This document shows, piece after piece, positions 14,371-22,482 of a stretch of DNA of 33,489 bases; position 1 is the stretch's first letter, and each line of letters begins with the position of its first letter. The notes under the pieces are model-generated. The model did not search any database and was not told the origin of the DNA. It worked only from the letters and a program-made list of their open reading frames with translations. A program made the position numbers and the translations under genes. The DNA is taken from positions 1 through 33,489 of the forward strand of contig JBCBYO010000034.1 in the NCBI GenBank assembly GCA_039815825.1. The letters run 5' to 3'. This DNA is from JBCBDX01 sp039815825 (GTDB taxonomy: Bacteria > Pseudomonadota > Alphaproteobacteria > Rhizobiales > Rhizobiaceae).

Positions 14371-14930
14371 TGGTTCGCCAGGCACAGCGCTTTTTGATTT
14401 CGGGTTGCTCTGGCGGTGGAAAGTCAACGTTAATCAGGGCGCTTGCAGCTCGTGGCTACAAAGTGGTCGATGAACCGGGATTACGTATCGTTCGGGGTGA
14501 AACGAACCCGCTAAGTCCGTTTCTTCCTTGGAATAATATGGAAAAGTTCGCGGCTCGTGCGCTTGAGGTCGCGATTTCTGACTTCAATAAGCTGACGCAA
14601 GTCGACCAAACGGTGTTTTTCGATCGGGGCATTGTCGATGCGGCGGTCGCATTGCGGCATAGTAGCGGCGCAAAAGAATTTGGCGCTTCAACCACACGCT
14701 TCCGATATGGCTCGCCGGTATTTATCGCGCCGCCTTGGGAAGATATCTTCTCCCAAAATGCGGAAAGACGCCACAGCTTTGGGGATGCGCTGGAAGAGTG
14801 TGGGCGGCTTATCGCAGCCTATGAGCATCTCGGTTATGAGACTGCTATCTTACCTAAAGTGTCAGTGGCGCAACGCGTTGCGTTTGTCGAAGAAACTGCC
14901 AGAGCCGTCATGTCGGAAGCGAACAAATAA
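14370..14930 (+). CDS. AAA_28-type P-loop ATPase/kinase, unknown function
   Basis: The 186-residue protein has a P-loop near the N-terminus (SGCSGGGKSTL), a Walker-B-like FFDRG near residue 85, and a C-terminal PPWEDIFSQNAERRHSFGDA stretch typical of small predicted ATPases of the AAA_28 group. These resemble nucleotide or small-molecule kinases, but their substrate is not established. Its ATG at 14370 overlaps the priA stop (TGATG), so its translation depends on priA. It has no signal peptide. It is convergent with the DUF2061 gene, 15 bp apart. Confidence 0.8.
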   Translation: MVRQAQRFLISGCSGGGKSTLIRALAARGYKVVDEPGLRIVRGETNPLSPFLPWNNMEKFAARALEVAISDFNKLTQVDQTVFFDRGIVDAAVALRHSSGAKEFGASTTRFRYGSPVFIAPPWEDIFSQNAERRHSFGDALEECGRLIAAYEHLGYETAILPKVSVAQRVAFVEETARAVMSEANK

Positions 14931-14945
14931 AAGCTGCCTCGTAAA

Positions 14946-15164
14946 TTACTTTTTCCATTGGCTTGCCTGGCAGCCCCATCTGATTTTCGCCCAAAGCCGT
15001 TCGTGGAGATAAAACATAATGGTGCCGGTAGCGGCGCCTGATATCGCGATCGACAGGCTGATGGTCAAACTACCGGTTTGGCCAAGGCCAACCATTGTCA
15101 TGGTCACAATGCCAACCAATTGCCAACTGATGGTCTTGGCCAAAGTTCGCTTCGGGGTTTCCAT
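14946..15164 (-). CDS. DUF2061 small membrane protein
   Basis: The 72-residue protein matches the DUF2061 pattern: an N-terminal RTLAKTISWQLVG, two hydrophobic helices (about 13-28 and 33-50) and the closing FYLHERLWAKIRWG. Family members are small inner-membrane proteins without a settled function. ATG 15164 is the only suitable start, and its ribosome site is weak. It is divergent from the XRE regulator at 15284. Confidence 0.8.
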   Translation of the reverse strand: METPKRTLAKTISWQLVGIVTMTMVGLGQTGSLTISLSIAISGAATGTIMFYLHERLWAKIRWGCQASQWKK

Positions 15165-15236
15165 TGTGTGGACAGCTCGCGGTTGTTAACTGCCGCCGGT
15201 TTAGCTCGATGTAAGGATTGACGCCATTTGGTATAT

Positions 15237-15266
15237 TTGCAACTAAAAATGCCGTTTGCTTATAAT
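15237..15266 (+). promoter_or_regulatory. Strong promoter with a very short leader for the XRE regulator gene
   Basis: TTGCAA at 15237-15242 is followed after 18 bases by a perfect TATAAT at 15261-15266. Transcription would start near 15273, only about 10 bases before ATG 15284 and about 5 before an in-frame TTG at 15278. No Shine-Dalgarno sequence lies in that leader, so the message may be read in leaderless or near-leaderless fashion. Confidence 0.55.
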
Positions 15267-15283
15267 AAACAGCACTGTTGATA

Positions 15284-16123
15284 ATGCTTAGCAAGACCGA
15301 ACGATCCGAGATATTTCGCCGTCGCCTGTTGGAGCGCCTCAGCGATAGCGGCAAAAACCGCTCTGAATTGGCTCGGTTGGCGGGCGTTGACCGATCAACA
15401 ATTGTTCAGTTGCTCAATGCCGATGAACCCCGTCTCCCAAATGCTCACTTGGCTGCTTCTATCGCGCAATCACTTGCGGTGAGTGTGGATTGGCTCTTGG
15501 GTGTTTCGGATCGTCGGGAAACGGCGGCAGAATTGCTGATGGCTGGGATCGGTCTTGAAGATGCGGCGCGCACGCCGTCCGACGAACAAATCATCGGGTG
15601 GCACCGGGAGGCGGTTGGCCAGAAAATACGGCATGTTCCAGCAACCCTTCCAGATATTTTGAAGACGCGCGATCTCTTGGAGTGGGAGTATGGCGCGTTT
15701 CGCGACAAAACCCCGTCGCAAGCCCATGATGCGATGGAGGCAACCGTCACTTGGCTTGAATCGCCGGGTTCTGACTATGAGATGTGTGTGCCGCTGCACC
15801 ATGTTCGTGCTCTGGCGCGGGGTGATGGCTACTGGTCGGGCGTGCCCGAAAACGTGCGTAGGGAGCAGGTGCAGTGGATGGCTGAAGCCTGTGATCAAAG
15901 ATATCCCTCGCTGCGTGTCTATATATATGACAGCCGTGAGCTCTACTCAGCCCCATTGACGATTTTCGGATCGATGTTGGCAGCCCTTTATGTGGGTAAA
16001 TTCTACATGGTGTTTCGTGAGCGCAATCAGGTAAGCGCTTTAACCCGGCACTTTGATCATCTAATCCGCGAAGCACGCCATGAAGCACGTTCTGCAGGCG
16101 ACGTGATGCGTTCTTTCTTGTGA
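15284..16123 (+). CDS. XRE-family transcriptional regulator
   Basis: The 279-residue protein has an N-terminal helix-turn-helix of the Cro/CI type at about residues 9-65 (RRRLLERLSDSGKNRSELAR, then GVDRSTIVQLL), followed by SVDWLLGVSD, the usual end of an HTH_3 domain. The remaining 200 residues form a larger domain I cannot name, with a hydrophobic strand region near 225 (LTIFGSMLAALYVGKFYMVF) that may bind a ligand. The gene has a TATAAT promoter and a very short leader, which suggests autoregulation at the start site. Targets could be itself, the divergent DUF2061 gene or the membrane protein at 16193. Confidence 0.88.
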   Translation: MLSKTERSEIFRRRLLERLSDSGKNRSELARLAGVDRSTIVQLLNADEPRLPNAHLAASIAQSLAVSVDWLLGVSDRRETAAELLMAGIGLEDAARTPSDEQIIGWHREAVGQKIRHVPATLPDILKTRDLLEWEYGAFRDKTPSQAHDAMEATVTWLESPGSDYEMCVPLHHVRALARGDGYWSGVPENVRREQVQWMAEACDQRYPSLRVYIYDSRELYSAPLTIFGSMLAALYVGKFYMVFRERNQVSALTRHFDHLIREARHEARSAGDVMRSFL

Positions 16124-16192
16124 AAGTCAAATTGTGTTGATGGACTTTTGTGTCATCTGAGCCAGTTACCACCCAGTTAGTTGGAGCTCTTC

Positions 16193-16585
16193 ATGATTGA
16201 GATCGTACCGCCGCAAACCACCGGTGAAACATTGGCTTGGATTTCTGCCATCATCACGATCCTTTTTGGGTTGATCTGCTTTTTTGCCCCGCGCACCACA
16301 TTTGCCATTTTGCGTCTCCAGACATTGCCTGACGTACCCGAGGCTTTGTCGGAGAGCCGGGCCACGATGGCCGGATTTTATCTTGGTACCGGTATTTTTG
16401 CGATCGTACTGGCGCAGCCCTTGATTTGGTTGGTGCTGGGTGCAGGCTGGGGTTTTACCGCTTTAGGCCGGTTGGTTTCGATGATTTTTGACCGCGGTTT
16501 TACCGTGTTTAATCTTGTTTCAATCCTTATGGAGATCGCCTTGGCCGTGCTGCCGCTGCTTTATGTGTTTGGATATGTGCGCTAG
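16193..16585 (+). CDS. DUF4345-like small membrane protein
   Basis: The 130-residue product has four hydrophobic helices (about 12-32, 57-72, 73-90 and 105-128), and its loops carry LPEVPEALSE-like sequence (DVPEALSESRATMAGFYLGT) and LGRLVSMIFDRG, which fit the DUF4345 membrane protein pattern. The function is not established. ATG 16193 has GGAG at 16183-16186; the in-frame TTG at 16181 overlaps that site. It lies between the XRE regulator and the ATP synthase operon, with its own 69-bp upstream gap. Confidence 0.7.
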   Translation: MIEIVPPQTTGETLAWISAIITILFGLICFFAPRTTFAILRLQTLPDVPEALSESRATMAGFYLGTGIFAIVLAQPLIWLVLGAGWGFTALGRLVSMIFDRGFTVFNLVSILMEIALAVLPLLYVFGYVR

Positions 16586-16665
16586 GCGCGTCAAAACGTT
16601 CGACAAAAGGGGTATCGGTCTGCCTTGCACCGGCAAAATCGCTATGCTAGAGCGCCGTTAATTTG

Positions 16666-16693
16666 CTGCGGGAGCGAAGACAACACGCCGCAG
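16666..16693 (+). other. Hairpin in the atp operon leader region
   Basis: CTGCGG at 16666-16671 pairs with CCGCAG at 16688-16693 around a 16-base loop, 75 bp before the atpH start. A TATGCT at 16643-16648 could be a -10 element, but no -35 at proper spacing is convincing. The rest of the 183-bp gap has no reading frame I would call. Confidence 0.3.
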
Positions 16694-16768
16694 TTATCAG
16701 AAAAGATCAACAATCTCAGTGGCTTACATCGCTTTTGCCATTGAAACCAAACGGGCGGGCAATTCCCA

Positions 16769-17323
16769 GTGGCCACTTCTTCCACATCCTCCGTTGCAAT
16801 GCGCTACGCGCAGTCGCTGTTTGAATTGGCTTCAGAGGCCGGAGTCATCGAAAAAGTCGAAGAATCATTGGGTGCTTTCAAGGCGCTGATGAACGATAGC
16901 GAAGATCTTCAGCGCTTTGTCGAAAGCCCCGTGCTTTCCGCCGATGAGCAAAGCGTTGCGATCGATGCCGTTTTGAAAAAAGCCAAAGCGCAACCGCTCG
17001 TTGCTAATTTTTTGAAAGTTGTTGCGCGTAATCGCCGACTGTTCGCTGTCCCTGCAATGATCGACGCTTTTGGCGCGATCGCTGCAGAAGCGCGCGGTGA
17101 GGCGAGCGCTGACGTAACAGCTGCGCGCGAATTAAACGCGACGCAAACCAAGCAATTACAGGCGACCTTGAAAGAGGTTGCCGGTAAGGACGTTGCGATC
17201 AACCTGACCGTTGATCCGTCGATCCTTGGAGGGCTCATTGTTAAAATGGGTTCCAAGCAAATCGACACATCGTTGAAAACGAAACTCTCTACACTCAAGC
17301 TTGCGCTTAAAGAGGTTGGCTGA
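16769..17323 (+). CDS. atpH: ATP synthase F1 delta subunit
   Basis: The delta subunit sits on top of the F1 head and ties it to the peripheral stalk (b/b'). The 184-residue length is normal. It has the helical N-terminal domain with MRYAQSLFELASEAG and the C-terminal signature DPSILGGLIVKMGSKQIDTSL. The start is GTG 16769, with a GGGCGGG about 10 bases upstream. It is the first gene of the F1 operon; the F0 genes are not in the window, as is usual in alphaproteobacteria. Its TGA shares a base with the atpA start. Confidence 0.96.
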   Translation: MATSSTSSVAMRYAQSLFELASEAGVIEKVEESLGAFKALMNDSEDLQRFVESPVLSADEQSVAIDAVLKKAKAQPLVANFLKVVARNRRLFAVPAMIDAFGAIAAEARGEASADVTAARELNATQTKQLQATLKEVAGKDVAINLTVDPSILGGLIVKMGSKQIDTSLKTKLSTLKLALKEVG

Positions 17324-18852
17324 TGGACATCCGTGCCGCGGAAATTTCCGCAATTCTTAAAGATCAAATCAAAAATTTTGGCGAAGACGCTGAAGTATCC
17401 GAAGTTGGTCAGGTTCTTTCAGTGGGTGATGGTATTGCCCGCGTCTATGGTCTGGACAATGTTCAGGCCGGTGAAATGGTTGAATTTCCAGGCGGCATTC
17501 GCGGCATGGCGTTGAACCTCGAAGAAGACAATGTTGGTGTTGTTATCTTCGGTTCTGACCGTGACATTAAAGAAGGCGATATCGTCAAGCGTACCGGCGC
17601 GATTGTGGACGTGCCTGTGGGCAAAGAGCTGCTCGGTCGTGTTGTTGATCCGCTCGGCAATCCCATTGATGGCAAGGGTCCGATCAAATCCAAAGAGCGC
17701 CGCCGCGTTGATGTTAAAGCGCCCGGCATTATCCCACGTAAATCCGTGCATGAGCCGATGTCTACTGGTTTGAAGGCGATTGATGCGCTCATCCCGGTTG
17801 GTCGTGGCCAGCGTGAGCTCGTGATTGGTGACCGTCAGACCGGCAAGACAGCGATCCTTTTGGACACGTTTTTGAACCAGAAGCCGATCCACGATGCTGG
17901 TCCGGAAAATGACAAGCTATATTGCATCTACGTCGCTGTTGGCCAAAAGCGTTCCACCGTTGCCCAATTCGTGAAGGTGCTCGAAGAGCGCGGTGCGTTG
18001 GAATATTCCATCGTTGTTGCCGCGACAGCGTCTGACCCGGCGCCGATGCAGTTCCTTGCGCCATTTGCCGGTTGTACGATGGGTGAGTATTTCCGTGACA
18101 ATGGTATGCACGCCCTGATCGGTTATGATGATCTGTCCAAGCAGGCTGTGTCCTATCGTCAGATGTCGCTGCTGCTGCGTCGTCCACCAGGACGTGAGGC
18201 TTTCCCGGGTGACGTTTTCTTCCTGCACTCACGCCTTTTGGAGCGTGCTGCGAAACTTAACGAAGACAATGGTTCCGGCTCACTGACCGCGCTACCGGTC
18301 ATTGAAACGCAGGGTAACGATGTTTCCGCGTTTATTCCTACCAATGTTATCTCCATCACCGATGGCCAGATCTTCCTTGAAACAGATTTGTTCTTCCAGG
18401 GTATTCGTCCGGCTGTGAACGTTGGCCTTTCCGTTTCCCGCGTGGGCTCATCGGCTCAGATCAAGGCGATGAAGCAGGTTGCTGGTTCGATTAAGGGTGA
18501 ACTTGCCCAGTATCGTGAAATGGCTGCGTTTGCGCAGTTTGGTTCCGATCTGGATGCAGCAACACAACGTCTGTTGAACCGCGGTGCGCGTTTGACAGAG
18601 TTGCTCAAGCAGCCACAGTTCTCACCGCTGAAAACCGAAGAGCAGGTTGCTGTCATCTTCGCTGGTGTGAATGGCTTCCTTGACGAGCTGCCCGTCGAAA
18701 AAGTTGGTGCGTTCGAGCAAGGCTTGCTGACGCATATGCGCGGTGAAGGTAAATCGGTTCTGGACAGCATCCGCAATGACCAGAAATTGACCGATGATAC
18801 GACGGCCGCGCTGAAGTCTCAGATTGAAGCGTTTGCGAAGTCATTCTCGTAA
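17323..18852 (+). CDS. atpA: ATP synthase F1 alpha subunit
   Basis: The alpha subunit forms the catalytic head with beta and holds non-catalytic nucleotide sites. The 509-residue protein carries the P-loop GDRQTGKT at 169-176, the beta-barrel N-terminal domain (GDGIARVYGL), the ATP synthase alpha/beta signature region near PAVNVGLSVSRVGSSAQ, and a helical C-terminus. Translation starts in the stop of atpH (TGATG) with GAGG upstream, so the two are coupled. A 34-bp gap precedes atpG. Confidence 0.98.
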   Translation: MDIRAAEISAILKDQIKNFGEDAEVSEVGQVLSVGDGIARVYGLDNVQAGEMVEFPGGIRGMALNLEEDNVGVVIFGSDRDIKEGDIVKRTGAIVDVPVGKELLGRVVDPLGNPIDGKGPIKSKERRRVDVKAPGIIPRKSVHEPMSTGLKAIDALIPVGRGQRELVIGDRQTGKTAILLDTFLNQKPIHDAGPENDKLYCIYVAVGQKRSTVAQFVKVLEERGALEYSIVVAATASDPAPMQFLAPFAGCTMGEYFRDNGMHALIGYDDLSKQAVSYRQMSLLLRRPPGREAFPGDVFFLHSRLLERAAKLNEDNGSGSLTALPVIETQGNDVSAFIPTNVISITDGQIFLETDLFFQGIRPAVNVGLSVSRVGSSAQIKAMKQVAGSIKGELAQYREMAAFAQFGSDLDAATQRLLNRGARLTELLKQPQFSPLKTEEQVAVIFAGVNGFLDELPVEKVGAFEQGLLTHMRGEGKSVLDSIRNDQKLTDDTTAALKSQIEAFAKSFS

Positions 18853-18886
18853 CCTGACCGGAAACGAAAGCTAGAAGGCGAAACAT

Positions 18887-19771
18887 ATGCCCTCGTTGAA
18901 GGATCTTCGTAACCGGATCGCGTCGGTCAAGGCGACCCGTAAGATTACCAAAGCCATGCAGATGGTTGCTGCTGCCAAGTTGCGCCGAGCGCAAGAGGCC
19001 GCAGAAGCTGCACGCCCCTATTCACAGCGAATGGGCAACGTATTGGCCAACATTGCTTCGCTCGTGGATGCCGATGATGCGCCGCGTTTGATGACCGGTA
19101 CTGGTAACGATCAGGTGCATTTGCTGGTTGTTGCCACGGCGGAACGCGGCCTTTGTGGTGGCTTTAACTCTTCGATTGCCCGTAAGGCGCGCGAAGATGT
19201 GCTGCGTCTTCAAAACGAAGGCAAGACGGTAAAGATCATTACCGTCGGCAAGAAGGGTTATGATGCCCTGCGCCGCGAGTTTGAGAGCCTGATCATTGAT
19301 CGCATTGATTTGCGTGATGTGAAAAATGTCGCCTTTGCCAACGCTGCCGAGATCGGCCGCAAGGTGATCGGCATGTTCGAGGCTGAAGAGTTTGACGTAT
19401 GCACGATCTACTATTCCGAATTTAAATCGGTGATCAGTCAAATTCCGACCGGACAGCAGATTATTCCAGCTAGCGCTGATGAAGCTGAGATTGAAGAAGA
19501 CGGCACCGATGTTGCGGCCGTCTATGAGTATGAGCCGGATGCCGCATCGATTTTGGAAGATCTGATCCCACGCAACATTTCGGTGCAGGTTTTCCGCGCA
19601 CTCCTTGAAAATGCGGCCTCTGAGCAGGGCGCGCGAATGAGCGCGATGGACAATGCAACGCGCAACGCGGGTGAGATGATCGACAAGTTGACGGTTTCCT
19701 ATAACCGCCAGCGTCAGGCGCAGATTACAAAAGAACTCATTGAAATCATTTCCGGCGCGGAAGCGCTCTAG
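18887..19771 (+). CDS. atpG: ATP synthase F1 gamma subunit
   Basis: The gamma subunit is the rotating shaft of F1. The 294-residue protein has the N-terminal coiled-coil helix SLKDLRNRIASVKATRKITK and AMQMVAAAKLRRAQ, the central Rossmann-like domain (ERGLCGGFNSS), and the closing helix SAMDNATRNAGEMIDKLTVS with YNRQRQAQITKELIEI. A short acidic insertion (EIEEDGTDVAAVYEYEPDAA) near residue 205 is in the range seen in alphaproteobacteria. The ribosome site AGAAGGCGA precedes ATG 18887. The atpD start is 18 bp after the stop. Confidence 0.97.
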   Translation: MPSLKDLRNRIASVKATRKITKAMQMVAAAKLRRAQEAAEAARPYSQRMGNVLANIASLVDADDAPRLMTGTGNDQVHLLVVATAERGLCGGFNSSIARKAREDVLRLQNEGKTVKIITVGKKGYDALRREFESLIIDRIDLRDVKNVAFANAAEIGRKVIGMFEAEEFDVCTIYYSEFKSVISQIPTGQQIIPASADEAEIEEDGTDVAAVYEYEPDAASILEDLIPRNISVQVFRALLENAASEQGARMSAMDNATRNAGEMIDKLTVSYNRQRQAQITKELIEIISGAEAL

Positions 19772-19789
19772 AGGAAGGGTAGAAGCACG

Positions 19790-21244
19790 ATGGCAAAAGC
19801 AGCAGCCAAGAAAAAGGCTACCGGCAAAGTCAGTCAGGTGATTGGCGCGGTTGTTGACGTGAAATTTGACGGTGACCTGCCGGCGATTTTGAACGCTCTT
19901 GAAACAGACAATAATGGCAACCGCCTCGTCCTCGAAGTGGCGCAGCACTTGGGTGAAAACACCGTGCGCACCATTGCCATGGACTCCACTGAAGGTTTGG
20001 TTCGGGGCCAAGACGTTGTCGACAATGGCGCGCCGATTGAAGTGCCAGTTGGTGACGAGACGCTTGGCCGGATCATGAACGTTATCGGTGAGCCGATTGA
20101 TGAAATCGGTCCGATCAAGACATCTGGTACACGTGCGATCCACCAGGAAGCACCGGAATATGTGGAGCAGTCCACAGAGGCTGAAATCCTGGTCACTGGC
20201 ATCAAGGTCGTTGATTTGCTCGCGCCCTATGCGAAGGGTGGTAAGATTGGCCTGTTCGGCGGTGCCGGTGTTGGTAAAACCGTTCTCATCATGGAGCTGA
20301 TCAACAACGTTGCGAAAGCGCATGGTGGTTATTCGGTGTTTGCCGGTGTTGGTGAGCGTACCCGTGAAGGCAATGACCTTTACTGGGAAATGATCGAATC
20401 CAAAGTGAACGTCGATCCAAAGGAAAATGACGGCAAGGCGGACGGTTCCAAAGCCGCGCTGGTTTACGGCCAAATGAACGAACCGCCCGGTGCCCGTGCT
20501 CGCGTTGCGCTAACCGGTTTGACCATCGCGGAAGATTTCCGTGACAAAGGTCAGGACGTTCTGTTCTTTGTCGACAATATTTTCCGCTTTACGCAAGCCG
20601 GTTCTGAAGTGTCCGCGCTTCTTGGCCGTATCCCATCGGCGGTTGGCTATCAGCCGACACTGGCCACTGATATGGGCCAGATGCAGGAGCGCATCACAAC
20701 CACCACCAAAGGTTCGATCACCTCCGTTCAGGCGATTTACGTCCCTGCAGATGACTTGACCGACCCTGCGCCAGCAACTTCCTTTGCGCACCTGGACGCC
20801 ACGACGGTTCTGAACCGTGCGATTGCCGAAAAGGGTATTTATCCGGCGGTTGACCCGCTTGATTCAACATCGCGTATGCTTGACCCCCAAATCGTTGGTG
20901 AAGAGCATTATGAAGTGGCCCGTCAGGTTCAGTCGACGCTGCAGCGCTACAAAGCCCTGCAAGATATCATCGCCATCCTTGGCATGGACGAATTGTCTGA
21001 AGAAGATAAGCTGACCGTTGCGCGTGCCCGCAAGATCGAACGCTTCTTGTCGCAGCCATTCTTCGTTGCCGAAGTGTTCACAGGCTCACCGGGCAAGCTG
21101 GTTGATCTGGCCGACACGATCAAGGGCTTCAAAGGCTTGGTCAATGGCGACTATGACCATCTTCCAGAAGCGGCCTTCTACATGGTAGGCTCCATGGATG
21201 AAGCGTTGGAAAAAGCACAGAAGCTGGCCGCTGAGGCTGCCTGA
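19790..21244 (+). CDS. atpD: ATP synthase F1 beta subunit
   Basis: The beta subunit holds the catalytic sites of ATP synthesis. In 484 residues: P-loop GGAGVGKT at 157-164, GERTREGNDLYWEM with the catalytic Glu, VLFFVDNIFRFTQAGSEVSA (Walker B), and the DELSEEDK motif of the C-terminal lobe that touches epsilon. The N-terminus is extended by a lysine/alanine stretch (AKAAAKKKATGK), common in alphaproteobacterial AtpD. The ribosome site is AGGAAGGG. The next gene is not atpC but a small membrane protein 26 bp downstream. Confidence 0.98.
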   Translation: MAKAAAKKKATGKVSQVIGAVVDVKFDGDLPAILNALETDNNGNRLVLEVAQHLGENTVRTIAMDSTEGLVRGQDVVDNGAPIEVPVGDETLGRIMNVIGEPIDEIGPIKTSGTRAIHQEAPEYVEQSTEAEILVTGIKVVDLLAPYAKGGKIGLFGGAGVGKTVLIMELINNVAKAHGGYSVFAGVGERTREGNDLYWEMIESKVNVDPKENDGKADGSKAALVYGQMNEPPGARARVALTGLTIAEDFRDKGQDVLFFVDNIFRFTQAGSEVSALLGRIPSAVGYQPTLATDMGQMQERITTTTKGSITSVQAIYVPADDLTDPAPATSFAHLDATTVLNRAIAEKGIYPAVDPLDSTSRMLDPQIVGEEHYEVARQVQSTLQRYKALQDIIAILGMDELSEEDKLTVARARKIERFLSQPFFVAEVFTGSPGKLVDLADTIKGFKGLVNGDYDHLPEAAFYMVGSMDEALEKAQKLAAEAA

Positions 21245-21270
21245 TCTGTCGCTGCCGATTGGAGGATGAC

Positions 21271-21471
21271 ATGAAATTGGATTTGATCGGGCAATTGACT
21301 TTTGCCGGGGGGATGGTGGGCTTTCTCATTGGTCCGGATTCGCTAGATCAATTCATCGGCATGTTCCCCGAGCATACAGTGCCAATTAATATTGTTGTGG
21401 GCGCTATACTTGGCGCCGCATTGGGGGTTATCGCCTCCTTCTTTGATAAACAGAAAACTGAGAACAGCTGA
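21271..21471 (+). CDS. Unrecognised 66-residue membrane protein between atpD and atpC
   Basis: The start ATG 21271 has a full GGAGG at 21261-21265, so this is very likely translated; an in-frame TTG at 21259 overlaps the site. The product has two hydrophobic stretches, about residues 7-21 (GQLTFAGGMVGFLIG) and 38-57, the second glycine/alanine-patterned (VVGAILGAALGVIASFF) like helices that pack tightly together. The tail is charged (DKQKTENS). It ends 2 bp before the atpC ATG, and atpC lacks its own good ribosome site, so atpC translation is probably coupled to this gene. I know no ATP synthase subunit of this form, and it differs from the soluble zeta inhibitor. The function is unknown; a role in synthase assembly, membrane docking or control is only suggested by place. 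Confidence 0.82.
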   Translation: MKLDLIGQLTFAGGMVGFLIGPDSLDQFIGMFPEHTVPINIVVGAILGAALGVIASFFDKQKTENS

Positions 21472-21473
21472 TC

Positions 21474-21878
21474 ATGGCGAACGCCTTCAACTTTGAATTG
21501 GTTTCACCTGAGCGACTGCTTCTTTCTGAAGAAGTTACGCAAGTCGTTGTGCCCGGTGCGGACGGTTATTTGACGGTCATGGCCAACCACGCACCCATGA
21601 TGACAACGCTCGCCCCGGGGATTGTTGAAACAACCGATACGGGTGGGGCGAACGAGAAAATCTTTGTTCGTGGTGGCTTTGCAGATATTTCACCGGCTGG
21701 TTTCACGCTTCTCGCTGAAGAAGCAACCAACGTCAAAGACATTGACGCATCCTACATTGAACAACAGATCAAGGATGCCGAAGAAGATGTTGCTGACGCA
21801 CAGAATGAGGATACGAAGCAAGCCGCTTCTTTCCGCCTTGCGCGTCTCCAAGAGGTGAAGACCGCGCTCGGTCACTAA
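21474..21878 (+). CDS. atpC: ATP synthase F1 epsilon subunit
   Basis: Epsilon joins the gamma shaft to the c-ring and can restrain ATP hydrolysis. The 134-residue protein has the beta-sandwich N-terminal domain (FELVSPERLLLSEEVTQVVV, PGADGYLTVMANHAPMMTTL) and a C-terminal helical pair (IEQQIKDAEEDVADAQ ... FRLARLQEVKTAL). The start ATG 21474 is 2 bp after the small membrane gene, with only weak purine sequence upstream, pointing to translational coupling. It is the last gene of the operon and is convergent with rppH. Confidence 0.96.
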   Translation: MANAFNFELVSPERLLLSEEVTQVVVPGADGYLTVMANHAPMMTTLAPGIVETTDTGGANEKIFVRGGFADISPAGFTLLAEEATNVKDIDASYIEQQIKDAEEDVADAQNEDTKQAASFRLARLQEVKTALGH

Positions 21879-21888
21879 AGTAAACGCC

Positions 21889-21908
21889 AAGCCGCGCGCT
21901 GCGCGCTT
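21889..21908 (+). terminator. Hairpin after atpC
   Basis: AAGC at 21889-21892 and GCGC at 21894-21897 pair with GCTT at 21905-21908 and GCGC at 21901-21904 around a GCT loop, with C21893 bulged. It begins 10 bp after the atpC stop in the 78-bp convergent gap before rppH. No U tract follows, so it is a weak intrinsic terminator at best. Confidence 0.4.
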
Positions 21909-21956
21909 CGCTCTCAGCGCTTCATTGCATTCCTGACACAGTAGGAAATTGGCGCA

Positions 21957-22472
21957 CTAGGCTCGTACATCAGCCAAGTGGCCAAACATTTCGACTACCT
22001 GCCGGTAAACATCTCGCTTAAAAGCAACGATTTCGTCGGGAAGGCCTGCCATGTCTTTCCAAGCCCAAGCGTCAAACTCTGGTTCATGGCCATCCGGTGG
22101 CGGATCGATTTGGATTTCCGCCTCGTCGCCTTCGAAACGCATGGCAAACCAATGCTGCTCTTGGCCCCGATATTTTCCCTTCAGCCCAATTCCAATCATA
22201 TGGGCTGGAAGATCATAGCGAACCATGCGTGGTGCAGCTTCGATGAGTGAAACCGATTTCATGCCCGTTTCTTCGTATAGCTCACGAAAAGCGGCTGGAA
22301 GCGGCTCTTCTCCTTTATCGATGCCGCCCTGCGGCATTTGCCACAACAAGGGCTCACCTGAATATTCGGTATTGCCTTCTTTCATGCGACGTCCGGCCCA
22401 TACTTTCCCCCGCCTGTTGAGTACCATGATGCCCACACAGGGCCGATAGGGAAGCTCAGTTTCAATCGTCAT
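21957..22472 (-). CDS. rppH: RNA pyrophosphohydrolase
   Basis: RppH removes pyrophosphate from the 5' end of messages and so triggers RNase E decay. The 171-residue Nudix protein has the box GGIDKGEEPLPAAFRELYEE followed by TG near residue 45, the RppH opening YRPCVGIMVLNRRGKVWAGR and the QMPQGG strand. ATG 22472 is chosen because AGGGG lies 8 bases upstream and the product then begins as in the family; the frame is open 42 codons further but that part is unlike RppH. It is the last gene of the minus-strand block, starting 10 bp after the deacetylase-family gene. Confidence 0.94.
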   Translation of the reverse strand: MTIETELPYRPCVGIMVLNRRGKVWAGRRMKEGNTEYSGEPLLWQMPQGGIDKGEEPLPAAFRELYEETGMKSVSLIEAAPRMVRYDLPAHMIGIGLKGKYRGQEQHWFAMRFEGDEAEIQIDPPPDGHEPEFDAWAWKDMAGLPDEIVAFKRDVYRQVVEMFGHLADVRA

Positions 22473-22482
22473 CACATTACCC

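Noticed and set aside
16124..16151. A possible terminator after the XRE gene (AAAGTC/GACTTT)
   Set aside because: Only 6 bp around a 14-base loop with no clear U tract; it could easily occur by chance.
19022..20473. A 483-residue open frame on the minus strand
   Set aside because: It lies entirely across atpG and atpD on the opposite strand, has no ribosome site, and its composition (many His, Asn, Arg) is what the complement of strongly biased coding sequence gives.
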